A DNA stretch of 64,000 nucleotides from JBCDHN01 sp965224535 (GTDB taxonomy: Bacteria > Verrucomicrobiota > Verrucomicrobiia > Verrucomicrobiales > DEV007), in assembly GCA_965224535.1 (NCBI GenBank), contig CBDCZR010000005.1:558001-622000 (forward strand), in the 5' to 3' direction. Positions 54,319 through 63,894 of this stretch are shown here, one piece after another. The translations under genes and the position numbers were made by a program. Position 1 is the stretch's first letter, and each line of letters starts with the position of its first letter. The notes below the pieces were generated by a model, which searched no databases, was not told the DNA's origin, and saw only the letters and a list, made by a program, of their open reading frames with translations.

Positions 54319-55431
54319 GTGACTTTCGCTTTCTGGAACCTGCAAAACCTCTTCGACGCCACGCAAAGCGCGATCGCCGCCGATTTGGAGTTCACTCCGG
54401 CTAACGGATGGACCGAAGCCGCCGTTTCGCGAAAAATCGCCAACCTCGCCCAAATCATTCGCCTCATGGGTGACGGGCGCGGCCCGGATTTGCTCGGTTT
54501 GTGCGAAATCGAGAACCTTCGCCTGGCCAACCGGCTGGTTCGGGCGATCGGCCGCGATGACTACGCGGTTGCCCATCACACCTCACCGGATTTGCGGGGA
54601 ATCGACTGCTCGCTGATCTATTCGCGCGACCATTTCGAGCTGATTCCCGACGACCCGCCACGCGGGCACGTGGTCAACCTGCGTTTCCGCACGCGCGACA
54701 TTTTTGAGGCGCCGCTGCGGGTCAAGGCGAACGGCGCGGAGCTGCTAGTGTGCGTGAACCACTGGCCCTCGCGCAGCCGCGGGACGCTGCAATCCGAGCC
54801 CTTTCGCATCGCTTTGGCGGCTACGTTAGGGCGCATCCTCGACGACCGGCTCAAGCTAAGCCGCGAGGAGTTGCTCGCCTTGCCGGATTCCCCGGAATCG
54901 CGCCGCCGAATCCTGGACCGCTGGAACCGGAACATCCTGATCCTGGGCGATTTCAACGATGACGTGTTCGACCGCAGCGTGCTTGGCGAATTGAAGGCCG
55001 GCAACAGCCAGGATCAGTTGGAGCAGCTTCCCTTGCCGCGCAGCCGCAACTTGCCGCGCGATTTCGAGGCTTACCTTCGGCGGCAGGCGTTTTTCTACAA
55101 CTACCTGTGGCGGGAGTGCGGCCGCGAGGGCGTGGGATCGATTTATTACGCCAATCCCGGCGCGGCGCGAACCAAACAAGTCTTCGACCAAGTCATGGCC
55201 AGCCGGGGGCTGTTTTACGGCGAGCGCGGCCTGCGCGTGGCGCCGGAGAGCGTGGAAATCTTCGCCCCGCGGGAAATGTGGACGAATTCGCGGCTTACCG
55301 AGGCGCGTGCGGCGGAGGAACCGCATCTGGTCCGGCCACGGCGTTTTGGGGTGAAAAAGGCGCGCGGCCGCTTTGTCATCGAAGGCGGCTTCAGCGATCA
55401 TTTTCCGGTGGTGGGCCGGTTGGAGGCTTGA
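54319..55431 (+). CDS. endonuclease/exonuclease/phosphatase (EEP) family hydrolase
   Basis: 370 residues from GTG 54319. EEP catalytic positions: FWNLQNLFD (Asn), LGLCEIENLRLANRLV (Glu, metal), CVNHWPSRSRG (His), LGDFNDDVFD (Asp and Asn) and EGGFSDHFPVVG (Asp-His pair). No signal peptide, so cytoplasmic action on nucleic acid or a phosphodiester is likely. The gene follows the retropepsin-like gene by 57 bp. Confidence 0.88.
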   Translation: MTFAFWNLQNLFDATQSAIAADLEFTPANGWTEAAVSRKIANLAQIIRLMGDGRGPDLLGLCEIENLRLANRLVRAIGRDDYAVAHHTSPDLRGIDCSLIYSRDHFELIPDDPPRGHVVNLRFRTRDIFEAPLRVKANGAELLVCVNHWPSRSRGTLQSEPFRIALAATLGRILDDRLKLSREELLALPDSPESRRRILDRWNRNILILGDFNDDVFDRSVLGELKAGNSQDQLEQLPLPRSRNLPRDFEAYLRRQAFFYNYLWRECGREGVGSIYYANPGAARTKQVFDQVMASRGLFYGERGLRVAPESVEIFAPREMWTNSRLTEARAAEEPHLVRPRRFGVKKARGRFVIEGGFSDHFPVVGRLEA

Positions 55432-55445
55432 GCCGCCAAAGCTCG

Positions 55446-55480
55446 AATTTCCGATTTCCAACCTCCAGTTTCTAAAATCC
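55446..55480 (+). repeat. degenerate period-7 repeat between EEP and cdsA genes
   Basis: GATTTCC, AACCTCC, AGTTTCT, AAAATCC show seven-base periodicity related to the GATTTC word. The array is weaker than the others and ends 57 bp before the cdsA start rather than next to it. Confidence 0.45.
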
Positions 55481-55537
55481 AGCTTGCCAACCGGGTAACG
55501 AACATCTTCGCTTGGCGCGGCGGTTTCCGCCCCTGAC

Positions 55538-56452
55538 ATGTCCTCCGACGACCGTCCATCCTCACCGTCCAACTCCGGAAACAAACGGCGAATCGCTTTG
55601 CGCCACCGCATCATCTCGACGGCGGTACTGTGGGGGCTGGTGGCCGCGGCGCTCATCTCCGGTCGCCCGGTGCTCTTCTTCGCGCTGCTGCTTTCAGTGG
55701 TTACGTTAGGGCTGGTGGAATATTTTCGCATCTTGCGCAGTCCGCGGGTGCTGTGGGAGGGAATTTTCACCACGCTCATTGCCGTGGCGCACTGCAGCGT
55801 GTGTTTCTGGTTGGCGGCCAGCGGCAAAACCGGGCACTACAGCTTCTTCGATAGCCTGGCCATCGTGGCGGTGGTGTTCGTGGCATTCGGGATCAACCTG
55901 CACTTCCCCATTAAACCGGGGCGCAGCCATCTTTCGGTCATGGCTGCGGTTTTCGGCTTCATCTACATCGCCTTCCTCTTCAACTTCGTGACCCGCATCA
56001 CCTTTTTTCAGGACGGTCAGCACAGCAATGCCGTCCCCGGGCGGGGTTACCTGCTCTTTCTCCTGGCGGTGACCAAATTCACGGATTCCGGCGCTTACGC
56101 AATCGGCTCGTTGATCGGCAAGCACAAAATGATCCCGCACATTAGCCCGGGTAAAACGTGGGAAGGCTTCGCGGGGGCGATTTTGGGCGCGTTTGTGGCC
56201 GCGTTTGCCGTAACCGGCCTCATGGGCTGGGACGTCCCGCTGCTCACGCCGCTGCACACCGCCATTTTGGCGCTGTTGCTGGCCCTAACCGCGATTCTGG
56301 GCGATTTGGCCGAATCCGTCGTCAAACGCAGCCTCGTCGCCAAAGATTCCGGCCAGGTGATGCCGGGAATTGGCGGAATCCTGGATTTGGTCGACAGCAT
56401 CCTCTTCACCGCGCCGGTCATGTTTTGCTACCTGCATTTTTTGAGCCGCTGA
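55538..56452 (+). CDS. cdsA: phosphatidate cytidylyltransferase
   Basis: 304 residues with about eight membrane helices. The family signature is LAESVVKRSLVAKDSGQVMP-GIGGILDLVDS (the S-x3-KR-x4-KD-x5-PG pattern), with KFTDSGAYAIGSLIGKHKM and SPGKTWEGF before it. It makes CDP-diacylglycerol from phosphatidate and CTP at the inner membrane, the branch point of phospholipid synthesis. It is followed by a sulfatase gene 18 bp downstream. Confidence 0.94.
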   Translation: MSSDDRPSSPSNSGNKRRIALRHRIISTAVLWGLVAAALISGRPVLFFALLLSVVTLGLVEYFRILRSPRVLWEGIFTTLIAVAHCSVCFWLAASGKTGHYSFFDSLAIVAVVFVAFGINLHFPIKPGRSHLSVMAAVFGFIYIAFLFNFVTRITFFQDGQHSNAVPGRGYLLFLLAVTKFTDSGAYAIGSLIGKHKMIPHISPGKTWEGFAGAILGAFVAAFAVTGLMGWDVPLLTPLHTAILALLLALTAILGDLAESVVKRSLVAKDSGQVMPGIGGILDLVDSILFTAPVMFCYLHFLSR

Positions 56453-56470
56453 ACCCCAAAAGCCGACCCC

Positions 56471-57898
56471 ATGCGCCTGTTTTCGACACTTTTGGCCGGT
56501 TTCGCCCTTTTGGGCTGGAATTCGACCGCTTCCGCCGCCGCGGCTCACCCTAACATCATCCTCGTTTTCATCGACGACATGGGTTGGGGCGACTTTTCGT
56601 GCTTTGGCAACACCGAGGCCAAAACGCCGAACATCGATCGCCTGGCCGCCGAGGGAATCGCCTTCGAGCAGTTCTACGTCAACTCGCCCATTTGCTCGCC
56701 ATCGCGGGTAGCCATTTCCACCGGTCAGTATCCGCAACGCTGGCGCATCACCTCCTACCTGAGCAACCGCAAGGACAACGCGCGCCGCGGCGTAGCCGAT
56801 TGGTTAGCCCCCGAGGCGCCGATGCTGGCGAGATTTCTCCAGCAAGCCGGCTACGCCACCGGACACTTTGGCAAGTGGCACATGGGCGGCCAACGCGACG
56901 TCCACGAGGCGCCCCTCATCACCGCCTACGGCTTTGACGAGTCGCTCACGAACTTTGAAGGACTGGGCGCGCGGGTTTTGCCGCTCAAATTCGTCCCCGG
57001 CAAAAAAGAACCCGCGCCGCACAACCTGGGCTCGCACCATCTGGGCCACGGCCCGGTCATTTGGCACGACCGCGCCTACGTGACCGAAAAATTCGTCGAA
57101 GCGGCGCTGGTCTTCGCGAAATTCGCCGAAAATCAGGATCGGCCGTTTTACCTCAACCTCTGGCCGGACGACGTCCACACGCCCATGCATCCGCCGCTCG
57201 ATTTGTGGGGCGGCGGCGGCAAGCGCCACCTCTACCTGAAGGTGCTGGAGACCATGGACCGCCAACTGGGCCCGCTTTTCGACCACGTCCGTGCCAGCAA
57301 AACCTTGCGCGGCAACACCATCATCCTGGTTTGCAGCGACAATGGCCCGGAGGTCGATTTTGGCTCCGCGGCGCACCTACGCGGGCACAAAGCGACGCTG
57401 TTCGAGGGCGGAGTGCGCTCGCCGCTGGTGGTGTGGGCGCCGGGATTGATGGCTGACGGGGCGAAGGGCTCCCGCAACCGCCAATCCGTCTTTTCCGCGA
57501 TGGATCTGGTTCCCAGCTTGCTTAGCATCTCGGGAACGCCAATCCCCGAACTCCCGGAAAACGCGCAAAACGCCGCGTTTGACGGCCAAAACCTCGCCCC
57601 CACCCTTTTGGGCAAATCCACGGACTCCCGAAGCGCTCCCCTCTTCTTTCGCCGGCCGCCGGATCGCGAAAATTTCCGCCACTACGCGGGATTGCCGGAT
57701 TTAGCGGCGCGCAGCGGGAATTGGAAGCTGTACTGCGACTACGGCGGCGAAAATCCGCAGCTTTTCGACCTGAACGCCGATCCATCCGAAAAAACCGACG
57801 TGAGCGCCGAAAATCCGGAAATCACCGCGCGATTGGTCCGCGAAGTGCTCGGCTGGAACCAATCCATGCCGGCCGACAACGGCGAACGGTTGCGGTAA
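56471..57898 (+). CDS. exported sulfatase (CSPSR type)
   Basis: 475 residues with signal peptide MRLFSTLLAGFALLGWNSTA. Sulfatase motifs: ILVFIDDMGWGDFSCFG (metal Asp pair), CSPSR followed by VAISTGQYPQRW (formylglycine Cys), TGHFGKWHMGG and VCSDNGPEVDFG. It needs oxidation of the Cys by a formylglycine-generating enzyme; the only FGE-like sequence in the window is a pseudogene. It removes sulfate esters from a carbohydrate or lipid in the periplasm or outside. The substrate class is not predictable here. Confidence 0.92.
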   Translation: MRLFSTLLAGFALLGWNSTASAAAAHPNIILVFIDDMGWGDFSCFGNTEAKTPNIDRLAAEGIAFEQFYVNSPICSPSRVAISTGQYPQRWRITSYLSNRKDNARRGVADWLAPEAPMLARFLQQAGYATGHFGKWHMGGQRDVHEAPLITAYGFDESLTNFEGLGARVLPLKFVPGKKEPAPHNLGSHHLGHGPVIWHDRAYVTEKFVEAALVFAKFAENQDRPFYLNLWPDDVHTPMHPPLDLWGGGGKRHLYLKVLETMDRQLGPLFDHVRASKTLRGNTIILVCSDNGPEVDFGSAAHLRGHKATLFEGGVRSPLVVWAPGLMADGAKGSRNRQSVFSAMDLVPSLLSISGTPIPELPENAQNAAFDGQNLAPTLLGKSTDSRSAPLFFRRPPDRENFRHYAGLPDLAARSGNWKLYCDYGGENPQLFDLNADPSEKTDVSAENPEITARLVREVLGWNQSMPADNGERLR

Positions 57899-57900
57899 GC

Positions 57901-58641
57901 TCAATACGTCGCCCGCCCGCCGGAAAGATCAAAAATGGCGCCGGTGCTGAACGAGCATTCTTCGCTGCTCAGCCACGCGACCATGGCCGCGGCTTCCTCA
58001 ACCTTGCCAAAGCGGGCCATGGGAATCTTGCTCAGCATGTAGGCGGTGTGCTCCTTGCCGCATTGCTTGAGGATGTCCGTCTCGATGACGGCGGGGGTGA
58101 TGCAGTTGACCAAAATGCCGGTCTCCGCCAATTCCTTGCCCAGCGACTTGGTTAGGGCGATGACCCCGGCTTTGGAGGCGGAGTAGTGGCTGGCGTTGGG
58201 GTTGCCTTCCTTGCCGGCGATGGAGGCGATGTTGACGATGCGGCCCGAGCCGCGCTCCATCATGTGCGGCACCACGTTGCTGCAGGTCAGGTAGGGGCCG
58301 ATGAGGTTCACGTCCACGACGCGCCGCCACTCTTCCGGCGGGATTTTCCAGGTTTTGTCCGTGACTCCGGCGATTCCCGCGTTGTTGACCAAAATATCGA
58401 TCCGACCACCCTCGGCGAGGGCCGATTTCGTGGCTTCGGCGACCGAATCTTCGCTGGTAAGCTCCACCTGATCCGCGCTGCAACCCAACTCGCCCGCCGC
58501 GGCGTTGGCGGCTTTTAGGTCGGCGTCCCAAATCCGGACGCTTGCGCCGCTTTGCAGGAGACGTTGGCAAATGGCGAAGCCGATTCCGCGGGCTCCACCG
58601 GTGACGACGGCTGTTTTTCCGTTGAGGTCAATTTGGTTCAT
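57901..58641 (-). CDS. short-chain dehydrogenase/reductase (FabG-like)
   Basis: 246 residues. The cofactor motif is VVTGGARGIGFAICQRL, the NNAGIAG motif is present, and the catalytic Ser-Tyr-x3-Lys appears as NIASIAG and HYSASKAG. Length and motifs fit the 3-oxoacyl-ACP-reductase-like classical SDRs, which also include sugar dehydrogenases. Its ATG overlaps the stop of coaD by 4 bp (ATGA), so the two are translationally coupled. The substrate is uncertain. Confidence 0.9.
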   Translation of the reverse strand: MNQIDLNGKTAVVTGGARGIGFAICQRLLQSGASVRIWDADLKAANAAAGELGCSADQVELTSEDSVAEATKSALAEGGRIDILVNNAGIAGVTDKTWKIPPEEWRRVVDVNLIGPYLTCSNVVPHMMERGSGRIVNIASIAGKEGNPNASHYSASKAGVIALTKSLGKELAETGILVNCITPAVIETDILKQCGKEHTAYMLSKIPMARFGKVEEAAAMVAWLSSEECSFSTGAIFDLSGGRATY

Positions 58642-59126
58642 CGTTGGATTTCTTTGAGGGCTTGAAAGACGGGATCCGGCACATAACGGCTAACCTGGGA
58701 TTCCCAGCCGCCGGGGCCCACCAGGCCTTTGACCATGCTGGAGCTGACTTCGGCAACTTCACGGCTGGGCATGAGAAAAATGGTGGTGATCTCCGGACGA
58801 ATATCCTCGTTAATCTGCCGCATCACGCGCTCGAACTCGTAGTCCCCCGGCGAGCGGATGCCGCGCACGATGTATTGCGCGCCAATCTGCGCGGCGTAGT
58901 CGACCAGGTAGCGGTTGTCGAAGTGGGCGATGGTGATGGTATCATTGGCGGGCAACACCGCTTCGAGCAACTCCAGCCGCTTTTTGAGCGGGAAGGTGTA
59001 GGCCTTTTCCGGGTTGATGCCGATGGCCACGGTCAGCTTGTCGAACAACTGGCACGCTTCCTCAACGATCCAGAGGTGCCCGTTGGTGATCGGGTCGAAG
59101 CTCCCGGCGTAAACGGCGTGTTTCAC
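58638..59126 (-). CDS. coaD: phosphopantetheine adenylyltransferase
   Basis: 162 residues from GTG 59126 (V-K-H-A-V-Y-A-G-S-F-D-P). Motifs: AGSFDPITNGHLWIVEEA (T/HxGH nucleotidyltransferase site), YIVRGIRSPGDYEFE and IFLMPSREVAEVSSSMVKGL. It adenylates 4'-phosphopantetheine in coenzyme A synthesis. The frame is open upstream to 59201 without family similarity. The end overlaps the SDR start by 4 bp. Confidence 0.94.
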   Translation of the reverse strand: MKHAVYAGSFDPITNGHLWIVEEACQLFDKLTVAIGINPEKAYTFPLKKRLELLEAVLPANDTITIAHFDNRYLVDYAAQIGAQYIVRGIRSPGDYEFERVMRQINEDIRPEITTIFLMPSREVAEVSSSMVKGLVGPGGWESQVSRYVPDPVFQALKEIQR

Positions 59127-59233
59127 GCTTTGGAGCTTGGGACCGCTGCGCCCAAGTTGCAAGCCGGCAATCCGTCCGGCGGGGGTGAGCACAATTTGCA
59201 TTTCTCGCGTCCAACCCGCAGACTATCCCCAAG

Positions 59234-60604
59234 ATGCGTTTCTGGCTCATCGTCCCCATTTTCCTCTTTGGCACGGCGCTGCTTTGCGGCAACGACCAGC
59301 CTAACATCATCCTCATCCTCTGCGATGACTTGCGCGCCGATGCTTTGGGCTGCATGGGGCATCCCTGGGTGGAAACGCCGAACATCGACGAGTTGGCCTT
59401 CAACGGCGTAACCTTCGACCGCGCCTTTGCCGTCACCGCCATTTGCGTGACCAGCCGGGCGAACATCCTCACCGGCCAATACGCGGCGCGCACCAAGTGG
59501 CGGCATGGCGAATTTCGCGGCAAAGAGTTGAGCGACGCGCAAATGCGGCAAACCTACCTGGCTCAGCTCAAAATCGCCGGTTACCGGGTGAGTTATGCCG
59601 GAAAATGGCACGTCGGAGCCCCGCCCAGCACGTTTTTCGACGAAAATTACGCCTTTGCCGGGCAGGGACGCTTTTTCGGCGAATCCGGCGGCGAGCACCT
59701 CACCAGCCGCATTTTTGCCGGTCAGGCGGAATTGGTGATCAACAAGGGCGGCGGACGTCCTTTTTTCCTCTGCGTCGGCCTCAAGGCCCCCCACGTCCAG
59801 GACGGCAAAAAACCGCCGTTTTACCCCTACGACGAAGCCCTGACCGGCCAGCTTTACCACGATATTGAGCTGGGCGAGCCGCCCTTGTCCGCGCCCGAAC
59901 AATTCAACCGGCTGCCCGACTTTTTGAAGCGCTCGCTCAACCGGGAACGCTGGGGATACCGCCTCCGCACGCCGGAACTGTTCGAGCAATCGGTCAAGGG
60001 CTACTTTCGCCTGGTTTCGGGCGTCGATTTCGCGGTGGGGCGCATCGTCCAGGCGCTGAAAGACACCGGCCAGGCCGACAACACCGTCGTCATTTTTACC
60101 TCCGATCACGGCGTTTACCTGGGCGCGCGGGGATTGGCCGGCAAATGGCTGCCGCACGAGCCTTCCATGGCCATCCCGCTCATCATTTTCGATCCCCGGT
60201 TGCCGGAAGCCAAACGCGGCCGGCGCGATGAGATGGCCCTAACCATCGACCTGGCCCCGACGATCCTCAAACTGGCCGGCGCCGAGATTCCCGCCCAAAC
60301 CCAGGGCCAAAACCTCATCCCCGTGATTCGCGGCGAAACTCCGGAAACCTGGCGGACCGAGTTTTTCTACGAGCACCACTACATGCCCTACAAAATCCCG
60401 GCAACCGAGGCCGTGCGCACCGAGCGCTGGAAGTACATCCGCTACGTTAACTCCGACCCGCTTTACGAGGAGCTCTACGATCTGCAAAAAGACCCGCAGG
60501 AAGAGCGAAACCTGATCGGCAACGACGATTATGCCTTCGTTCACGAGCTGATGGAGAAAAAATGGCTGAGTTGGCATGAAAACGTGAGGGGCGCACCGCA
60601 ATGA
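59234..60604 (+). CDS. exported sulfatase (CVTSR type)
   Basis: 456 residues with a signal (MRFWLIVPIFLFGTALLCG). Motifs: ILILCDDLRADALGCMG, AICVTSRANILTGQYAART (formylglycine Cys with T in place of the usual P), GYRVSYAGKWHVG and FTSDHGVYLGARGLAGKW. This is a type I sulfatase probably acting on a sulfated glycan, of a subfamily different from the 56471 gene. It is divergent from coaD with 107 bp between starts and overlaps the NUDIX gene by 4 bp. Confidence 0.92.
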   Translation: MRFWLIVPIFLFGTALLCGNDQPNIILILCDDLRADALGCMGHPWVETPNIDELAFNGVTFDRAFAVTAICVTSRANILTGQYAARTKWRHGEFRGKELSDAQMRQTYLAQLKIAGYRVSYAGKWHVGAPPSTFFDENYAFAGQGRFFGESGGEHLTSRIFAGQAELVINKGGGRPFFLCVGLKAPHVQDGKKPPFYPYDEALTGQLYHDIELGEPPLSAPEQFNRLPDFLKRSLNRERWGYRLRTPELFEQSVKGYFRLVSGVDFAVGRIVQALKDTGQADNTVVIFTSDHGVYLGARGLAGKWLPHEPSMAIPLIIFDPRLPEAKRGRRDEMALTIDLAPTILKLAGAEIPAQTQGQNLIPVIRGETPETWRTEFFYEHHYMPYKIPATEAVRTERWKYIRYVNSDPLYEELYDLQKDPQEERNLIGNDDYAFVHELMEKKWLSWHENVRGAPQ

Positions 60605-61149
60605 AACCCTGGAAGACCAATTCCAGCCGCGTGATTTACGAAAACCCGTGGATTCGCGTGGTTGAAAACCAGGTGACCAATCCCAACGGAGGGGAGGGAA
60701 TCTACGGCGTGGTGCATTTTCGCAAATTGGCCGTCGGCGTCATCCCGGTCGATGAAGAGGATCACACCTGGCTGGTGGGGCAGTACCGCTACCCGCGGGA
60801 TCGCTACGAATGGGAAATCCCCGAAGGCGGCGGAGATCCGGATTTGCCGCCGTTGGAGAGCGCCCAGCGCGAACTGCGCGAGGAAACGGGAATCGTGGCG
60901 CGCGACTACGAATTGCTGCTGGGCGAATTTCAAACTTCCAACGCCGTGTGCGATGAAATCGCCTTCGTTTACCTGGCGCGCGGGCTCAGTTTTCACGAAC
61001 CGAACCCGGACGATACCGAGGACTTGACCGTGCGCCGTTTGCCGCTGAGCGAAGCCTTCGCCATGGTTCACCGCGGAGAAATTAGCGACTCCCTGTCCGT
61101 GGTCGGCTTGTTGAAGCTGGAGCTGCGGATGCTGCGCGGCGGAGAGTGA
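60601..61149 (+). CDS. NUDIX hydrolase (ADP-ribose pyrophosphatase-like)
   Basis: 182 residues. The Nudix box is GGGDPDLPPLESAQRELREE-TGI, preceded by a conserved QYRYPRDRYEWEIPEGG as in ADP-ribose/nucleoside-diphosphate-sugar pyrophosphatases (NudF-like). The ATGA overlap with the sulfatase stop implies coupling, which is odd functionally and may only reflect gene packing. Cytoplasmic housecleaning role inferred. Confidence 0.9.
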   Translation: MKPWKTNSSRVIYENPWIRVVENQVTNPNGGEGIYGVVHFRKLAVGVIPVDEEDHTWLVGQYRYPRDRYEWEIPEGGGDPDLPPLESAQRELREETGIVARDYELLLGEFQTSNAVCDEIAFVYLARGLSFHEPNPDDTEDLTVRRLPLSEAFAMVHRGEISDSLSVVGLLKLELRMLRGGE

Positions 61150-61182
61150 TGCGTGTCAGCTCAAATTGGCGCGGCGGCGTGC

Positions 61183-62085
61183 TCAAGCCGCCATGGCTCG
61201 CAAAACACCGCGCACGCGGGTTACCTCGTGGGTGCGGAGGAGGTCGGCCTGGCCTAACATCGCCAAAACCGCGAAAAATGGCTCGCCGCAGCGCACTTCG
61301 TCCTCAAAAAAATCGAATGCCGGGCGGGAGGGCCTGACAAACGGGCCAACCCAGCGTCTCGCAGTCGAAAACCGGCCAAAAGCGTCGATTTTTGGTAGGC
61401 GGCGCGTTTTGCCGGCTCACGCAGGAGGTTGGGGTAGGTGAAGGTGAGGCCGGGGTCGATCCAAAGGCGCGAAACGCCGCAATTTTTCGGCTTCGTCCGC
61501 GGCTTCGCGCCGAAAAAAAGTGCGGAGCGTCTCCGTGATGGTCGGGCCCGATTTGAGCTGAAAGATCGCCGGCGGCGCGGGGTTGGGCGCTTTGCAGGTA
61601 GCAGATGATGACGGCGGCTTGGTGCTCGGCGGCCGCACGGTAGAAGGGCTCGGTGTTTTGGGTGGAGGTCAGGTTGATAACGCCGGCGCCGGCTTCCAGG
61701 CAGGCTTCGGCGACGCGGAATTTCGCAGGTTTCCACGGACAAAATCGCGCCTTCAGCCGCCAGTTCGCGAATTACGGGCGACCAGGCGGCTGATTTGCGC
61801 GGTTTCGTCCAAAGTTTCGCGGCCGCGGTTGGAGGATTGCGCGCCGATGTCGATGATCCGCGCCCCGTCGGCCATGAGGCGGCGTCCGCGCCGAATTGCG
61901 GCATCGGCCGAGGTGCTGACGGTCTCGCGGTAGGAGGAATCCGGCGACAAGTTGATGACCCCCATCAGCGCGGTGTCCGGGTAGTGGCTGAAGGTTTGTC
62001 CGCGCAGGTTGAAGGGCTGCGGCCGCGCGTCCAGATCGGCCCGAAAGGCGTCGTGAAGCTCGGCGAGATCGGCTAGGCTTAGCAT
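61183..62085 (-). pseudogene. folP: dihydropteroate synthase, multiple frameshifts
   Basis: Reading leftward from ATG 62085: ALMGVINLSPDSSYRETVST and LMADGARIIDIGAQSSNRGR are the pterin-binding signatures. After ~61775 the homology jumps between frames (ELAAEGAILSVETCE; EAGAGVINLTSTQNTEPFYR; WIDPGLTFTYPN) and ends cleanly with EDEVRCGEPFFAVLAMLGQA ... GVLRAMAA and TGA at 61183-61185. At least four indels are needed. All domains are otherwise present, so I think the gene is real and the sequence faulty. It makes dihydropteroate in folate synthesis. Confidence 0.7.
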
Positions 62086-62098
62086 GAGCGTCAGGCTG

Positions 62099-62788
62099 CT
62101 ACTGCCCGGCGTGACCGCCGTTTTGGTAAATCGCCGAACCCACGAAAAACGGCCCCAGGCTCTGCATGAATTCCCCGGTCTGCCGGGTGCCGCGCATCTC
62201 CTTGACCAGGCGCGAGAGCCAGTAGAGCCGCTCGCTGAGCAGGCCGAGGACGAATTCGTTGTCGTTGGCGTCCATGCCGAAGCATTCCAGCCGAATGTCG
62301 CTCGCGTAGCCGGCGCTGCCGTAGTGGTGGCCAATGATGCCGTGCTCCCGCAACATTTCGCCCTGCTCCTGCTTCGGCAGCCGGTAAAACTCGGGTTTGC
62401 GCCGCAGCGGATACCAGACGGCCCACGGAGTCGAACCTCGGCGGTCGCCAGCTCGATCGGGCGCTCGGTCAGCCACCACTTCACGTTGTCCTCGCGGCCG
62501 AACGCGTAGGTCCTACCCAGCATGGTGAACTCCGGCCGCAGCGTGGCGCCGGCAAACGACTTCGCCGCCGTAAGTTTCCTCCGCGCGTTGGCTCAAAGCC
62601 AGCGGGTCCTCCTCCCAGAGCAGCACCCCGACCGCCGCGGGGATCATTGAGATCGGCGTAAGCCACTGCGGGCGCCTGGCAGGCTTGCAGCTCGGCCACG
62701 GCGCTGGCCGCGATTCACGTTGGTGAAGACCTGGAGTTGGAGAAAACAGCCGCTGGTCGATCGCTTGCGGGACGCCACGGCGCGGCAT
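62099..62788 (-). pseudogene. chlorite-dismutase/HemQ-like protein, multiple frameshifts
   Basis: Pieces in different frames: LFLQLQVFTN near the start, then AYADLNDPRG and VGVLLWEEDPLALSQR, then MLGRTYAFGREDNVKWWL. A long final part is VWYPLRRKPEFYRLPKQEQG, MLREHGIIGHHYGSAGYASD, DANDNEFVLGLLSERLYWLS and QSLGPFFVGSAIY. The second half is the ferredoxin-like core of the Cld family, with the haem-His region HGIIGHHYG. At least three indels are needed. A haem-dependent decarboxylase or peroxidase role is inferred. Confidence 0.6.
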
Positions 62789-63894
62789 GCCAAAATCGCG
62801 ATGGTCGCGGGGGTCGTTGCGGCAAAAATAGTCGCGGTCGAGGAGGATTTCGTGCTTTTTGGCGGTGGTGGCCAATTCATCGTCCAGCGGCCACTGCTCG
62901 GCCTGGATGTTGCCCTGAAATTGCTGCGTGCCGCCTTTCAGGGCGATGAGGCCCTTGTTGGAGCCGGTTTCGCGAACCTGCTCGAAGTCCGCGGAAAGCT
63001 CTCCGGCGTCAAAATCGCGCAAATCGGCGAGAAGCTTGCACCCGTTCGGGCAAGCGGAGCGTTGTCCGGGCCCGGAAGCGGCGGAGCGACGCATTTAACC
63101 GCGGCCGGGTTGAGGCTCCAGGTGACCCAAAGTTGCTCCAGCGTGGCCGTTCCGGTGCTGGTGATGCGCGATTCGGCGATTTCGCGGATGGCGTCGCGTT
63201 TGGCCTGGCGTTTCTCCTTTTCCGCGGGGGCGTTGGGACCGCCGGGGACGGCGCTTTCGCGGGCAATGAGCCCGATTCCGGCGTTTTCGGCGGCTTGCAG
63301 GCAAAGTTCGCCCGGCCAGGGTTCGATGGGGTTGAAGACGATCGGTGGCCCAGTCGATGACGTCGCCAAACTGGTCGAAAGCGTGGAGCAAATCCAGGGT
63401 GTAGCCGTTTGCCGGGCCGGGGGCAATTCCCAGTTCCGCGGTTAGTCCCGCATCCCGCGTTTTCGCCAATGCGCATCCCAAACCGCGTGGCTGCGAAACC
63501 CGTCGCGGTCCGGATCCTGGAGCATGCAGAACGTCGAACGTCGTCGATCCCGATGGCCTGGAGCGAGGATTTGGCCGCGGAATCGGAGAAAATCCGCAAA
63601 ATCGGCCTCGTCGCGCGTTGCTGGTGAAGCGCGCCCGGCCCGAGGAGTAGCCGCCTCCGGACGTTTTGCCGAAGATCGTAGCCAATTGCGCCGATCACGC
63701 AGATTTCCGCGCGGCTGACCCCGGAATTTCGGATGGCCTCGCCCAAATTCCGGTCCGCGGCGCCTCCGGCCGAACGAATCCGCGGTGATGAAGGTGCGAA
63801 TCCCGGTTTCGAGCGCCAAACGCAGCAACTCCGGCCCGGATTCCGCGCCGTCAGCGTGATTCCACAGGCCCAAGGCGATTTGCGAAGGTTTCAT
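62789..63894 (-). pseudogene. aldo/keto reductase-like protein, multiple frameshifts
   Basis: Start ATG 63894: MKPSQIALGLWNHADGAESG, LLRLALETGIRTFITADSFG. Further pieces in shifting frames are GEAIRNSGVSRAEICVIGAI, LQAIGIDDV, MLQDPDRDGFRSHAVWDA, KTRDAGLTAELGIAPGPANG, YTLDLLHAFDQFGDVIDW, AENAGIGLIARESAVPGG, EQLWVTWSLNP and the C-terminal TGSNKGLIALKGGTQQFQ-GN. The order matches an aldo/keto reductase of the type common in PVC bacteria. About five or more indels; the gene is likely intact in the organism. Confidence 0.6.
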
